Shown here: piece after piece, positions 17,377-24,206 of the stretch | Layout of the letters: the number at the start of each line of letters is the position of its first letter | Position numbering within the stretch: the stretch's first letter is position 1 | Assembly (NCBI GenBank): GCA_902476265.1 | Contig: CABSCP010000006.1 | Location: forward strand, 1 to 64,000 | From: an uncultured Lachnospiraceae bacterium | GTDB taxonomy: Bacteria > Bacillota > Clostridia > Lachnospirales > Lachnospiraceae | Length of the DNA stretch: 64,000 nt | Direction: 5' to 3' | Program-made: the position numbers and the translations under genes | The notes under the pieces: model-generated | Database searches by the model: none | Seen by the model: only the letters and a program-made list of their open reading frames with translations | What the model was told of the DNA's origin: nothing

Positions 17377-17982
17377 ATGAATGACGAACAGTATTATGAA
17401 TTTATACAGCCCTATGAGGACGCGAAACGGATCCTTCTTTCGCGGCTTGATGTGCTAAACCACAGTCTGTACGGCACGTCCTCCAGCAGGCCCATCCATT
17501 ATATCCAGGATCGAATGAAACAGAAGAAGAGCCTGGAGGAAAAACTTCTGCGTAAGGGGAAGGAACCCACCGTAGATAATGCAAAGGATTATCTCCAGGA
17601 TATTGCAGGCGTGCGCATTATATGTTATTTTGTAGATGATATCTATAATCTCATAAAGAGCTTAAAACGGCAGGCAGACCTGATCGTGGTCCGGGAGCAT
17701 GATTATATCGCAGAACCGAAGGAAAACGGGTACCGCAGCTATCATATGATCGTGGGCGTTCCCGTATACTGTCTGGACGGAATGGAATATTTTCCGGTAG
17801 AGATTCAGCTGCGAACCATGTCCATGGATTTCTGGGCCAGCATGGAACACAGAATCTGTTATAAAAAAGACCGGGACGACAAGGGAATTTTGACAGAAGA
17901 GCTTCGGAGTTATGCGGATATGCTGGTGGAAATCGAGAAGAACTTTGAGCGCCATAATGAGATTGGAAAACTGGATAAATAG
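17377..17982 (+). CDS. relQ: small alarmone synthetase, RelQ/YjbM type
   Basis: The 201-residue protein starts at 17377 after GGAGAGG. It carries a single RelA/SpoT synthetase domain with IAGVRIICYFVDDIY, KENGYRSYHMIV and EIQLRTMSMDFWASMEHR, and lacks the hydrolase, TGS and ACT domains of long RSH enzymes. It should make (p)ppGpp or pGpp from ATP and GDP/GTP/GMP in the cytoplasm. The length matches RelQ (about 210 residues). The C-terminal helix ENFERH-type segment is where the tetramer forms in the family. It is followed after 27 bases by an aldo/keto reductase, with no clear functional link. Confidence 0.88.
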   Translation: MNDEQYYEFIQPYEDAKRILLSRLDVLNHSLYGTSSSRPIHYIQDRMKQKKSLEEKLLRKGKEPTVDNAKDYLQDIAGVRIICYFVDDIYNLIKSLKRQADLIVVREHDYIAEPKENGYRSYHMIVGVPVYCLDGMEYFPVEIQLRTMSMDFWASMEHRICYKKDRDDKGILTEELRSYADMLVEIEKNFERHNEIGKLDK

Positions 17983-18009
17983 CGGTATCGGGAATATGAG
18001 GAGGACAGG

Positions 18010-19143
18010 ATGGAAAGAAGAAAATGGGACAAATTGAGGATTGAGACATCATTGCTGGGGTTTGGCTGTATGCGTTTTCCCACCACGCCGGAAGGAAAAA
18101 TAGATGAGGACAGGGCTGAGAAAATGCTGGATCAGGCGATTGCGGCAGGCGTGAATTATATCGATACGGCTTATCCATACCATAATGGAGAAAGCGAGCC
18201 TTTTGTGGGAAAGGCGCTGCAAAAATATGACAGGAGTTCCTTTTACCTGGCTACCAAACTGCCGCTGTGGGCGGTGAATACGCTGGAGGATGCGAAGCGG
18301 ATCTTTGCAGATCAGTTAAAACGGCTGCAGACAGATTACATAGATTTTTATCTGCTCCATGCGGTGAATAAGGAAAAGTGGGACGCAGCGAAGGAACTGG
18401 GCGTAGTGGAATACTGTGAGCAGCTGAAAAAAGAAGGGAAAATCCGTTATTTCGGCTTTTCTTTCCATGACAGCTATGAGGTTTTTGAAGAGATCCTCCG
18501 TTACCGTGACTGGGATTTCTGTCAGATTCAGTATAACTACATGGATACGGAGGAACAGGCCGGGGATAAAGGGTATGCGCTTGCGGAAAGTCTGGGCATT
18601 CCCATGGTGATCATGGAACCTGTCAAGGGCGGCAGCCTGGCAAACTTCTCCCAGGATATCAATGAGAAATACCGTTCCATGCAGCCGGATGCGAGCATCG
18701 CTTCCTGGGCGCTGCGCTGGGTGGGCAGCCACGACAATGTGAAGGTTGTGTTAAGCGGTATGTCCACGGAGGAACAGGTGGAGGATAATCTGAAAACCTT
18801 TGCGGATTTCAGGCCTTTGGATCAGGTAGAAGAGTCTGCCGTCGCCGGAATTGTGGAAGAATTAAAGGCGAGAGTGCAAAACGGCTGCACAGGCTGCCGG
18901 TACTGTATGCCCTGTCCTGCAGGCGTCAATATCCCCGGGAACTTTGCCGTCTGGAATAAGTATCATATGTACGGAACCTATGACCATGTGAAGAATGCCT
19001 GGGAAAAGGAACTGAAAGAGGAAGAAAAGGCGAAGAACTGTATCGCCTGCGGAAAATGCGAGACACTCTGCCCCCAGAAGCTTTCCATAAGGGACGATTT
19101 GAAAAAAGCGCAGGAGGATTTGGACAGCGCTATGCAGAGATAA
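18010..19143 (+). CDS. aldo/keto reductase with C-terminal 4Fe-4S ferredoxin domain
   Basis: The 377-residue product starts at 18010 after GAGGAGG. The N-terminal 260 residues are an aldo/keto reductase barrel with the catalytic tetrad regions DTAYPYHNGE (Asp, Tyr), LATKLP (Lys) and LLHAVN (His). The C-terminal 100 residues contain two Cys clusters, CTGCRYCMPCP and CIACGKCETLCP, typical for 4Fe-4S binding. This fusion is widespread in anaerobic Clostridia; substrates are mostly unknown. The cluster suggests electron exchange with ferredoxin-like partners rather than NAD(P)H alone. Confidence 0.9.
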   Translation: MERRKWDKLRIETSLLGFGCMRFPTTPEGKIDEDRAEKMLDQAIAAGVNYIDTAYPYHNGESEPFVGKALQKYDRSSFYLATKLPLWAVNTLEDAKRIFADQLKRLQTDYIDFYLLHAVNKEKWDAAKELGVVEYCEQLKKEGKIRYFGFSFHDSYEVFEEILRYRDWDFCQIQYNYMDTEEQAGDKGYALAESLGIPMVIMEPVKGGSLANFSQDINEKYRSMQPDASIASWALRWVGSHDNVKVVLSGMSTEEQVEDNLKTFADFRPLDQVEESAVAGIVEELKARVQNGCTGCRYCMPCPAGVNIPGNFAVWNKYHMYGTYDHVKNAWEKELKEEEKAKNCIACGKCETLCPQKLSIRDDLKKAQEDLDSAMQR

Positions 19144-19211
19144 AATGGCAGAATTGTCTTTTCGCATCCGGAGGAACAGAGCCGGAAGCGGCAATCAAAA
19201 TATTTGTACAG

Positions 19212-19257
19212 TGTAAAACAGCGGGCAGTCCGAAAAGGGATTGCCCGCTGTTTTACA
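19212..19257. terminator. terminator after aldo/keto reductase
   Basis: A nearly perfect 20-bp stem pairs 19212-19231 (TGTAAAACAGCGGGCAGTCC) with 19238-19257, with a 6-base loop. Its A/T outer ends would work in both directions. Confidence 0.85.
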
Positions 19258-19418
19258 AAAACAATCAGATATGAGGAATGACACCCTGGCCTTTCCGCTT
19301 ACGGAAAGTGTAACACGGACTTGTTGCAGAGTTGTAACACAGGTATTGCAATCCTGCAATAAGCTTTGAGAAGGAAAAAATCATAAAGCGGAAGGAAGTG
19401 TCGCTTCCATTGCATCGC

Positions 19419-19446
19419 TTGCATATTTCGAAAAAAATGTTATACT
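19419..19446 (+). promoter_or_regulatory. promoter of truncated Rpn copy
   Basis: TTGCAT (19419-19424), 16-bp spacer and TGT-TATACT (extended -10, hexamer 19441-19446). The same promoter, with the same hexamers and spacer length, precedes the full-length copy at 22840-22867. Confidence 0.7.
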
Positions 19447-19450
19447 TAAT

Positions 19451-19482
19451 TTATTCCCCCTGCAGAGAATGGGCAGGGGGAA
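19451..19482 (+). other. leader hairpin upstream of truncated Rpn copy
   Basis: ATTCCCCCTGC and GCAGGGGGAAT form an 11-bp stem close to the predicted transcription start. The equivalent position in the second copy (about 22875-22901) has a different sequence, CTCCTGT and ACAGGAG closed around a GAAA loop, that still pairs. The structure rather than the sequence therefore seems kept. Confidence 0.55.
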
Positions 19483-19655
19483 TCCGAATCATTGTGATGA
19501 ATTCTGTCGTCACATTTTACCGGACATAAGAGCTGGTTTTCTTTTCACACTTGTACATGCTGACAGGAAGCCAAAGAAGCATACTTTCTGTTGGATCAGG
19601 CGGAATCGCCGTAAATCCGTAAAGAAAACATACCATCGGATCAGGAGGAAAATGG

Positions 19656-20114
19656 ATGGGGAAAAAGAACGATGAACTGGCCTGGTATTTAAACAGGCCG
19701 TCAGTGCTCGCCGATTTTTTTAATGGCAGTCTGTATGAGGGAAGGCAGGCATACTTCAGGGAAAATGAGGAACGTTTTCGGAATATGGACGATGAAACCT
19801 ATGACCTGATCTGCACGATGATCAATCACAGGAATCTGTTGAAAGAGAAAGAAAAGTGCAGAAATAAAGGAAAGGAAGGTGTGGATATGTGTAAAGCCAT
19901 TGACGATATGATATTGGAAGGAAAAATGGAAGGAAAACGCGAAGGAATCCTTATTGGGGAAAAGAGAGGAGAGAAAAAAGGTGAAAAAGCAGGGGAAGAA
20001 AAGATGAGCCGCCTGATTGCACAGCTTTTAAAGGACAACCGCCTGACGGAAATCTCCAAAGTGACAAGCAGCGTGCAGGCGCGCAGAAGGATGTATCAGG
20101 AATACGGGATCTGA
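19656..20114 (+). CDS. Rpn-family protein lacking the nuclease core (in-frame deletion)
   Basis: This 152-residue frame is a shortened copy of the 345-residue gene at 23076. It has the same first 32 residues (MGKKNDELAWYL to EGRQA), then jumps directly to YFRENEERF and the C-terminal repeat domain. Missing are residues 33-213 of the long form, that is the whole PD-(D/E)XK core with VENQ. The deletion is exactly in frame and both flanks keep high identity, so the gene may still be expressed. GCAGG occurs at both ends of the lost segment in the long copy, suggesting microhomology deletion. It retains the promoter, leader, SD sequence (TCAGGAGG) and the internal start at 19887. It cannot be a nuclease; an antitoxin or decoy role is inferred. 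It could also be a decaying remnant. Confidence 0.8.
   Translation: MGKKNDELAWYLNRPSVLADFFNGSLYEGRQAYFRENEERFRNMDDETYDLICTMINHRNLLKEKEKCRNKGKEGVDMCKAIDDMILEGKMEGKREGILIGEKRGEKKGEKAGEEKMSRLIAQLLKDNRLTEISKVTSSVQARRRMYQEYGI
19887..20114 (+). CDS. predicted intragenic small protein (Rpn C-terminal domain), copy 1
   Basis: An in-frame ATG at 19887 lies 5 to 8 bases after AAGGAAGGTG, a close match to an ideal ribosome binding site inside the coding region. It would give a 75-residue, highly charged helical protein starting MCKAIDDMILEG, with KMEG/KREG/EKKG repeats and ending RRMYQEYGI. The same site is conserved in the full-length copy (23850). In E. coli Rpn genes a C-terminal product from an internal start neutralises the full-length nuclease; the parallel is inferred here. 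Confidence 0.5.
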   Translation: MCKAIDDMILEGKMEGKREGILIGEKRGEKKGEKAGEEKMSRLIAQLLKDNRLTEISKVTSSVQARRRMYQEYGI

Positions 20115-20172
20115 CAAACCAAAAACAGAGTTTATTTCTGGAAGGAAAATCAGCCAAAAATGCTTTTTGTTG

Positions 20173-20200
20173 TTGACTTTTTTTCGACGAATGGTAAAAT
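20173..20200 (+). promoter_or_regulatory. promoter of ABC-2 exporter operon
   Basis: TTGACT (20173-20178), 16-bp spacer, extended TGG then TAAAAT (20195-20200). It lies about 150 bases before the ATPase start. Confidence 0.65.
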
Positions 20201-20348
20201 GAAAATCACCCCTTTTTATAAAGGAAAACTGCATTTATTTACGGTAATTTCCGGTTCCTTTGTGGTCTGATACTACAAAATCCGGAAATGCCAGACCGGC
20301 TTGGCAAGATATGAGACTGACGAATATTACTACCAGGAGGAAGCACTT

Positions 20349-21137
20349 ATGATTACGATGGAGCATGTGTGCAAGTCGTACAGGGTTGCAAAACGTGACG
20401 CGGGCTTTCGGGAAGCCTGCAAATCCCTGTTTCACAGGGAATATGAGACGATTCATGCGCTGTCCGATGTGAGTTTTACCATTGAGGACGGAGAAATGGT
20501 CGGCTACATAGGCCCAAATGGGGCGGGAAAGAGTTCTACTATTAAAATCTTAAGCGGGATATTGACTCCGGACAGCGGTGTCTGTTCTGTGAACGGGAGG
20601 GTGCCCTGGGAAGACCGGATCCGGCATGTGAAGGAGATCGGCGTTGTTTTCGGGCAGCGGTCTCAACTGTGGTGGGACGTCCCGGTCATAGATTCTTTCG
20701 AACTGATCAAGGATATCTATTCGATTCCGGAGAATGTATACAAATCGAATCTGGAAGAACTGGTGGAACGGCTGGACTTAAGTCAGATCGTGCGCACGCC
20801 CACCAGACAGCTTTCACTGGGACAGCGGATGCGGTGTGAAATCGCGGCTTCTCTCCTCCACAACCCCAAGGTGCTGTTTTTGGACGAGCCCACAATCGGT
20901 CTGGATGCGGTTTCCAAGCTGGCGGTTCGGGACTTTATTTTAAAACAGAATGAACTGCACAAAACCACGGTCATTCTGACTACCCATGATATGCAGGATA
21001 TTGAAGCCCTCACAAAGCGGATCATTCTGATTGGAAAGGGCAGGATTTTAATGGACGGTACGCTGGAGGACATTAAAAGAGGAAATGCGAATATTGACGA
21101 GACTGTGGCACAGCTTTACCGCAGCTATGATATTTAA
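20349..21137 (+). CDS. ABC exporter ATP-binding protein (ABC-2 type, COG4586-like)
   Basis: The 262-residue ATPase starts at 20349 after AGGAGG. It has Walker A GPNGAGKSSTIK, Q-loop VVFGQRSQLWWD, signature LSLGQRMR, Walker B VLFLDEP and the switch His in TTHDMQDIE. The Q-loop and RSQLWWD segment match the NatA-like ATPases that work with a pair of ABC-2 family permeases. It is the first gene of a three-gene operon: the two permeases follow at 21149 and 21969 with short gaps. The operon is enclosed by two copies of an Rpn-like nuclease gene. The substrate is unknown; related systems export drugs, peptides or lipids. Confidence 0.9.
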   Translation: MITMEHVCKSYRVAKRDAGFREACKSLFHREYETIHALSDVSFTIEDGEMVGYIGPNGAGKSSTIKILSGILTPDSGVCSVNGRVPWEDRIRHVKEIGVVFGQRSQLWWDVPVIDSFELIKDIYSIPENVYKSNLEELVERLDLSQIVRTPTRQLSLGQRMRCEIAASLLHNPKVLFLDEPTIGLDAVSKLAVRDFILKQNELHKTTVILTTHDMQDIEALTKRIILIGKGRILMDGTLEDIKRGNANIDETVAQLYRSYDI

Positions 21138-21148
21138 AGGAGGGCTGT

Positions 21149-21961
21149 ATGAAGAAAGCAAAAAAATACCTCTCTTTTTTTCGGCTGCGGTTTTCCATGG
21201 GGCTGCAGTATCGGGCGGCCGCGCTGGGGGGAGTGGTGACACAGTTTGCATGGGGATTTATGGAAATTATGATTTTTCACGCTTTCTATGAGGCAGATGC
21301 CTCTGCCTTTCCGATGTCCCTTTCGGCCACAGTATCTTATATCTGGCTGCAGCAGGCATTTCTTGCATTTTTCATGGCATGGATGATGGAAAATGAAATT
21401 TTTGATGCCATCATGAACGGAAATGTGGCATATGAGCTGTGCCGTCCTGTGGATATTTATGGAATGTGGTTTTCCAGAAGTGTGGCCAACCGAATGTCAA
21501 AGGCAGTGCTTCGATGTTTTCCCATTTTGATGGTGGCAGCCTTTCTGCCTGCGCCTTACGGGATACAGAGGCCGGCGGGAATGGGGGCTTTTCTGGGATT
21601 TCTGACAACCCTGCTTTTGGGCCTGCTGGTGACCGTAGCCTTCTGTATGCTGGTCTATATGCTGGCCTTTTTTACCGTGTCGGCGCAGGGACTGCGGATG
21701 CTGTTCGTTTCCTGTGTGGAATTTTTTTCCGGAGCGGTGATCCCCCTTCCCTTCTTTCCGGAAAAGGTGAGAAGGGTCATGGAGCTTTTGCCCTTTGCGT
21801 CCATGCAGAATGTGCCGCTGCGGGTGTACAGCGGAGATTTGACCGGGGAAGCACTGAAAAGCGCTGTACTGCTGCAGATTTTCTGGCTGGCAGCCCTGGT
21901 GATATTGGGGAAAGCCTTGCAGATGACGGCGGAGAAAAGAGTTGTGGTACAGGGAGGTTGA
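21149..21961 (+). CDS. ABC-2 family permease (COG4587-like)
   Basis: The 270-residue membrane protein starts at 21149 after AAAGGAGG. Six hydrophobic segments are visible, with a motif of this permease group, NGNVAYELCRPVD, in the first cytoplasmic loop, and VIPLPFFPEKVRRVMELLPFASMQNVP near the C-terminal third. It forms half of the membrane channel with the next gene, which begins 7 bases after its stop. The function is inferred from the operon; the cargo is unknown. Confidence 0.85.
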   Translation: MKKAKKYLSFFRLRFSMGLQYRAAALGGVVTQFAWGFMEIMIFHAFYEADASAFPMSLSATVSYIWLQQAFLAFFMAWMMENEIFDAIMNGNVAYELCRPVDIYGMWFSRSVANRMSKAVLRCFPILMVAAFLPAPYGIQRPAGMGAFLGFLTTLLLGLLVTVAFCMLVYMLAFFTVSAQGLRMLFVSCVEFFSGAVIPLPFFPEKVRRVMELLPFASMQNVPLRVYSGDLTGEALKSAVLLQIFWLAALVILGKALQMTAEKRVVVQGG

Positions 21962-21968
21962 AAAGAAG

Positions 21969-22757
21969 ATGAAAGGTGCATTTCGGTTTTACAGGCATTG
22001 TATTTCTATCAGTATCCGATGCAGCATGCAGTACAAGGTTTCTTTTTTTCTGACCGCCATGGGACAGTTTCTGGTATCCTTCAATGTTTTTCTGGGAATC
22101 TTTTTCATGTTCCAGCGGTTTTCCCGGGTGAAGGGATTTTCCTACAGTGAGGTTCTGTTGTGTTTTTCCATCATGCTGATGGAATTTTCACTGGCGGAAA
22201 TGTGGGCCAGAGGGTTTGATACTTTTCCGGGGTTGATCCGAAGCGGCGAATTTGACCGGATCATGGTGCGACCCAGAGGGCTGGTTTTGCAGGTGCTTGG
22301 CAGTAAGTTTGAACTGACGCGGATCGGAAGAATGCTGCAGGCGGCAGTGATGTTTGTGTACGGTATTACCTCATCCGGTGTGGATTGGACGTTTGGGCGT
22401 GTGGTGACAGTTATTTTTATGATGATCGGCGGGACGGCTATGTTCACGGGACTGTTTCTGATTTATGCGGCACTGAGTTTTTTTACCCTGGAGGGGCTGG
22501 AGTTTATGAATATTTTCACCGACGGGGCGCGGGAATTCGGCAGATATCCGATGGAGGTCTATGGAAAGAGAATGCTGCAGTTTTGCACCTTCATCATTCC
22601 CTATGCGCTGGTGCAGTATTATCCGCTTCTTTATCTGCTGGGCAGAGTATCCGGTCCGGTCTATATCTTTCTGCCGCTTTTAGCGGTGTTGTTTTTGGCG
22701 CCCGGATGGCTTTTATGGCGTTTTGGAGTGCGGCATTACCAGTCGGCCGGATCCTGA
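21969..22757 (+). CDS. ABC-2 family permease (COG3694-like)
   Basis: The start at 21969 is chosen because GGGAGG lies 10 bases upstream; an in-frame ATG at 21942 lies inside the previous gene. The 262-residue product has six hydrophobic segments and the cytoplasmic-loop motif SGEFDRIMVRPRG, the counterpart of the loop in its partner. The segment YPMEVYGKRMLQFCTFIIPYALVQYYPLLYLLGR is typical of this group. It completes the exporter operon. A perfect 10-bp palindrome without a T tract follows at 22782-22806. Confidence 0.85.
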   Translation: MKGAFRFYRHCISISIRCSMQYKVSFFLTAMGQFLVSFNVFLGIFFMFQRFSRVKGFSYSEVLLCFSIMLMEFSLAEMWARGFDTFPGLIRSGEFDRIMVRPRGLVLQVLGSKFELTRIGRMLQAAVMFVYGITSSGVDWTFGRVVTVIFMMIGGTAMFTGLFLIYAALSFFTLEGLEFMNIFTDGAREFGRYPMEVYGKRMLQFCTFIIPYALVQYYPLLYLLGRVSGPVYIFLPLLAVLFLAPGWLLWRFGVRHYQSAGS

Positions 22758-23075
22758 GAGACGGGGGCGGGATAACTACAGGTCAGCGCATTCACTGCGC
22801 TGACCGTGAGAAAATGAGGCGGGATTTGCGCTGCGCCACTTGCATGTTTTGAAAAAAATGCTATACTTATTTTATCCTCCTGTAGCGAAAGCACAGGAGA
22901 AATCCGAATCGTTGTGATGAATTCTGTCGTCACATTTTACCGGACATAAGAGCCGGTTTTCTTTTCACACTTGTACATGCTGACAGGAAGCCAAAGAAGC
23001 ATACTTTCTGTTGGATCAGGCGGAATCGCCGTAAATCCGTAAAGAAAACATACCATCGGATCAGGAGGAAAATGG
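22758..23075 (+). other. 318-base intergenic region before full-length Rpn gene
   Basis: No gene is seen. It contains the hairpin 22782-22806 (GGTCAGCGCA/TGCGCTGACC), the 11-base word CGCTGACCGTG at 22798-22808 that recurs at 24122-24132, the promoter at 22840-22867, and the conserved leader (22868-23075). Confidence 0.7.
22840..22867 (+). promoter_or_regulatory. promoter of full-length Rpn gene
   Basis: TTGCAT (22840-22845), 16-bp spacer, TGC then TATACT (22862-22867), an extended -10. It is conserved with copy 1. Confidence 0.7.
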
Positions 23076-24113
23076 ATGGGGAAAAAGAACGATGAACTGG
23101 CCTGGTATTTAAACAGGCCGTCAGTGCTCGCCGATTTTTTTAATGGCAGCCTGTATGAGGGAAGGCAGGCGATTCTGCCGGAGGAACTGGCGGAAATGCA
23201 GAAAACTTACGAAGAATCCCTGCAAAGCAGATACGGGAAAAAACGCAAAGTGCGCCGGGAGCGGGATGTGGGAAAACTGCTGTGCCGCAGAGGGCATTTT
23301 GTGCTTCTGGCGGTAGAAAATCAGGATAAGCCAAACCTGGGTATGCCACTCAGGAATGCAGAGTACGATGTGACAGAGTATGCCAGACAACTGCGCAGAA
23401 TAAAACGGCGCAATGAGGCGAAGAAAGACTGGGCGGATGGGGTGGAATATCTGTCAGGAGTGAAGCGGACTGACCGGCTGATTCCGGTCATAACAGTGGT
23501 TCTATACCATGGGCAGGAGAACTGGAACGCTCCCGGACGGCTGCAGGAGCTGCTGGACATGGAGGGTATGGATGAAATTCTGAAATCTCTGCTGATGGAT
23601 TACCGACTCCGTGTTATAAATCTGACGGAATTGAGAGAAGAAAATTTCACTACGGGTCTGCGGGAATTGATCGGGATGATGAAGCGCAGAAACAGTAAGG
23701 TGGCAATGCAGGAGTACTTCAGGGAAAATGAGGAACGTTTTCGGAATATGGACGATGAAACCTATGACCTGATCTGCACGATGATCAATCACAGGAATCT
23801 GTTGAAAGAGAAAGAAAAGTGCAGAAATAAAGGAAAGGAAGGTGTGGATATGTGTAAAGCCATTGACGATATGATATTGGAAGGAAAAATGGAAGGCAAA
23901 ATGGAAGGAAAAATGGAAGGAAAACGCGAAGGAATCCTTATTGGGGAAAAAAGAGGAGAGAAAAAAGGAGAGAAAAAAGGCGAAAAAGTCGGAGAAGAAA
24001 AATTGAGCCGCCTGATTGCACAGCTTTTAAAAGAAAACCGCCTGGCGGATATTTACAAAGTGACCGGCAGCGTGCAGGCGCGCAGAAGGCTGTACCGGGA
24101 ATATGGCATTTGA
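23076..24113 (+). CDS. rpn: Rpn-family PD-(D/E)XK nuclease / putative transposase
   Basis: The 345-residue product starts at 23076 after TCAGGAGG. The N-terminal half is the PD-(D/E)XK core of the Rpn/transposase_31 group: Asp64, then VENQ at 80-83 and the usual MPLRNAEYDVTEYARQL. A middle domain follows with LIPVITVVLYHGQENWN, also typical. The C-terminal 90 residues are charged and helical with tandem KMEG and EKKG units. In E. coli, Rpn proteins are Mg-dependent DNA endonucleases linked to RecA-independent recombination and phage defence. An internal start at 23850 would produce the C-terminal part alone. A shortened paralogue sits 3.4 kb upstream. No transposon ends or transposase-like neighbours are clear. 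Confidence 0.85.
   Translation: MGKKNDELAWYLNRPSVLADFFNGSLYEGRQAILPEELAEMQKTYEESLQSRYGKKRKVRRERDVGKLLCRRGHFVLLAVENQDKPNLGMPLRNAEYDVTEYARQLRRIKRRNEAKKDWADGVEYLSGVKRTDRLIPVITVVLYHGQENWNAPGRLQELLDMEGMDEILKSLLMDYRLRVINLTELREENFTTGLRELIGMMKRRNSKVAMQEYFRENEERFRNMDDETYDLICTMINHRNLLKEKEKCRNKGKEGVDMCKAIDDMILEGKMEGKMEGKMEGKREGILIGEKRGEKKGEKKGEKVGEEKLSRLIAQLLKENRLADIYKVTGSVQARRRLYREYGI
23850..24113 (+). CDS. predicted intragenic small protein (Rpn C-terminal domain), copy 2
   Basis: ATG at 23850 (codon 259 of the long frame) follows AAGGAAGGTG at about 23836-23845, a near-perfect SD placed within the gene. The product would be 87 residues: MCKAIDDMILEG, four KMEG/KREG units, three EKKG/EKVG-type units and a terminal QARRRLYREYGI. 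TTGAAA lies upstream but the matching -10 is poor, so separate transcription is unsure. By analogy with E. coli Rpn genes it may restrain the nuclease. Confidence 0.5.
   Translation: MCKAIDDMILEGKMEGKMEGKMEGKREGILIGEKRGEKKGEKKGEKVGEEKLSRLIAQLLKENRLADIYKVTGSVQARRRLYREYGI
23889..23991 (+). repeat. 12-base tandem repeats in Rpn C-terminal domain
   Basis: Units of 12 bases encode KMEG (three plus KREG) and later EKKG. Copy 1 has two fewer KMEG units and one fewer EKKG unit, so unit number varies in whole codon quartets without breaking the frame. Confidence 0.8.
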
Positions 24114-24151
24114 GTATATTTCGCTGACCGTGTCCAAGTTATGGCATGATT

Positions 24152-24186
24152 TAAGGCAGGCCCCCGGTGAAGAGAAACCTGCCTTA
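24152..24186 (-). terminator. hairpin downstream of ABC exporter genes
   Basis: A perfect 9-bp stem, TAAGGCAGG with CCTGCCTTA, lies 20 bases past the stop of the minus-strand ABC gene. There is no T tract, so termination is tentative. Confidence 0.35.
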
Positions 24187-24206
24187 TATGCAGATAGAAA
24201 CATTGT

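Larger units (their letters stand above)
19144..19655 (+). other. 512-base intergenic region: terminator, small palindromes, promoter and leader
   Basis: No gene is seen. In order it holds the terminator at 19212-19257, two small perfect inverted repeats (19291-19308, CTTTCCG/CGGAAAG; 19344-19361, TATTGCA/TGCAATA), two GTAACAC words, a promoter at 19419-19446, and a leader of about 200 bases before the nuclease-like gene. The leader from 19482 onward is nearly identical to 22902-23075. Confidence 0.7.
19482..20114 (+). repeat. direct repeat copy 1 (leader plus Rpn-like gene, core deleted)
   Basis: Bases 19482-19750 match 22902-23170 with about three differences, and 19752-20114 match 23715-24113 apart from 12-base repeat-number changes and scattered substitutions. 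A 543-base in-frame segment of the other copy is absent here. Confidence 0.9.
22902..24113 (+). repeat. direct repeat copy 2 (leader plus complete Rpn gene)
   Basis: This is the same-orientation partner of 19482-20114. The coding start is offset by 3420 bases between copies. Homologous exchange between them would remove the ABC exporter operon. Confidence 0.9.

Noticed and set aside
22782..22806. Perfect 10-bp palindrome after the exporter operon as a terminator
   Set aside because: No T tract follows; listed only as a hairpin within the intergenic region, possibly related to the CGCTGACCGTG repeat.
23076..24113. Insertion sequence with terminal inverted repeats around the Rpn gene
   Set aside because: Rpn proteins are sometimes called putative transposases, but no inverted repeats at both ends were found; only the 11-base direct repeat supports mobility.
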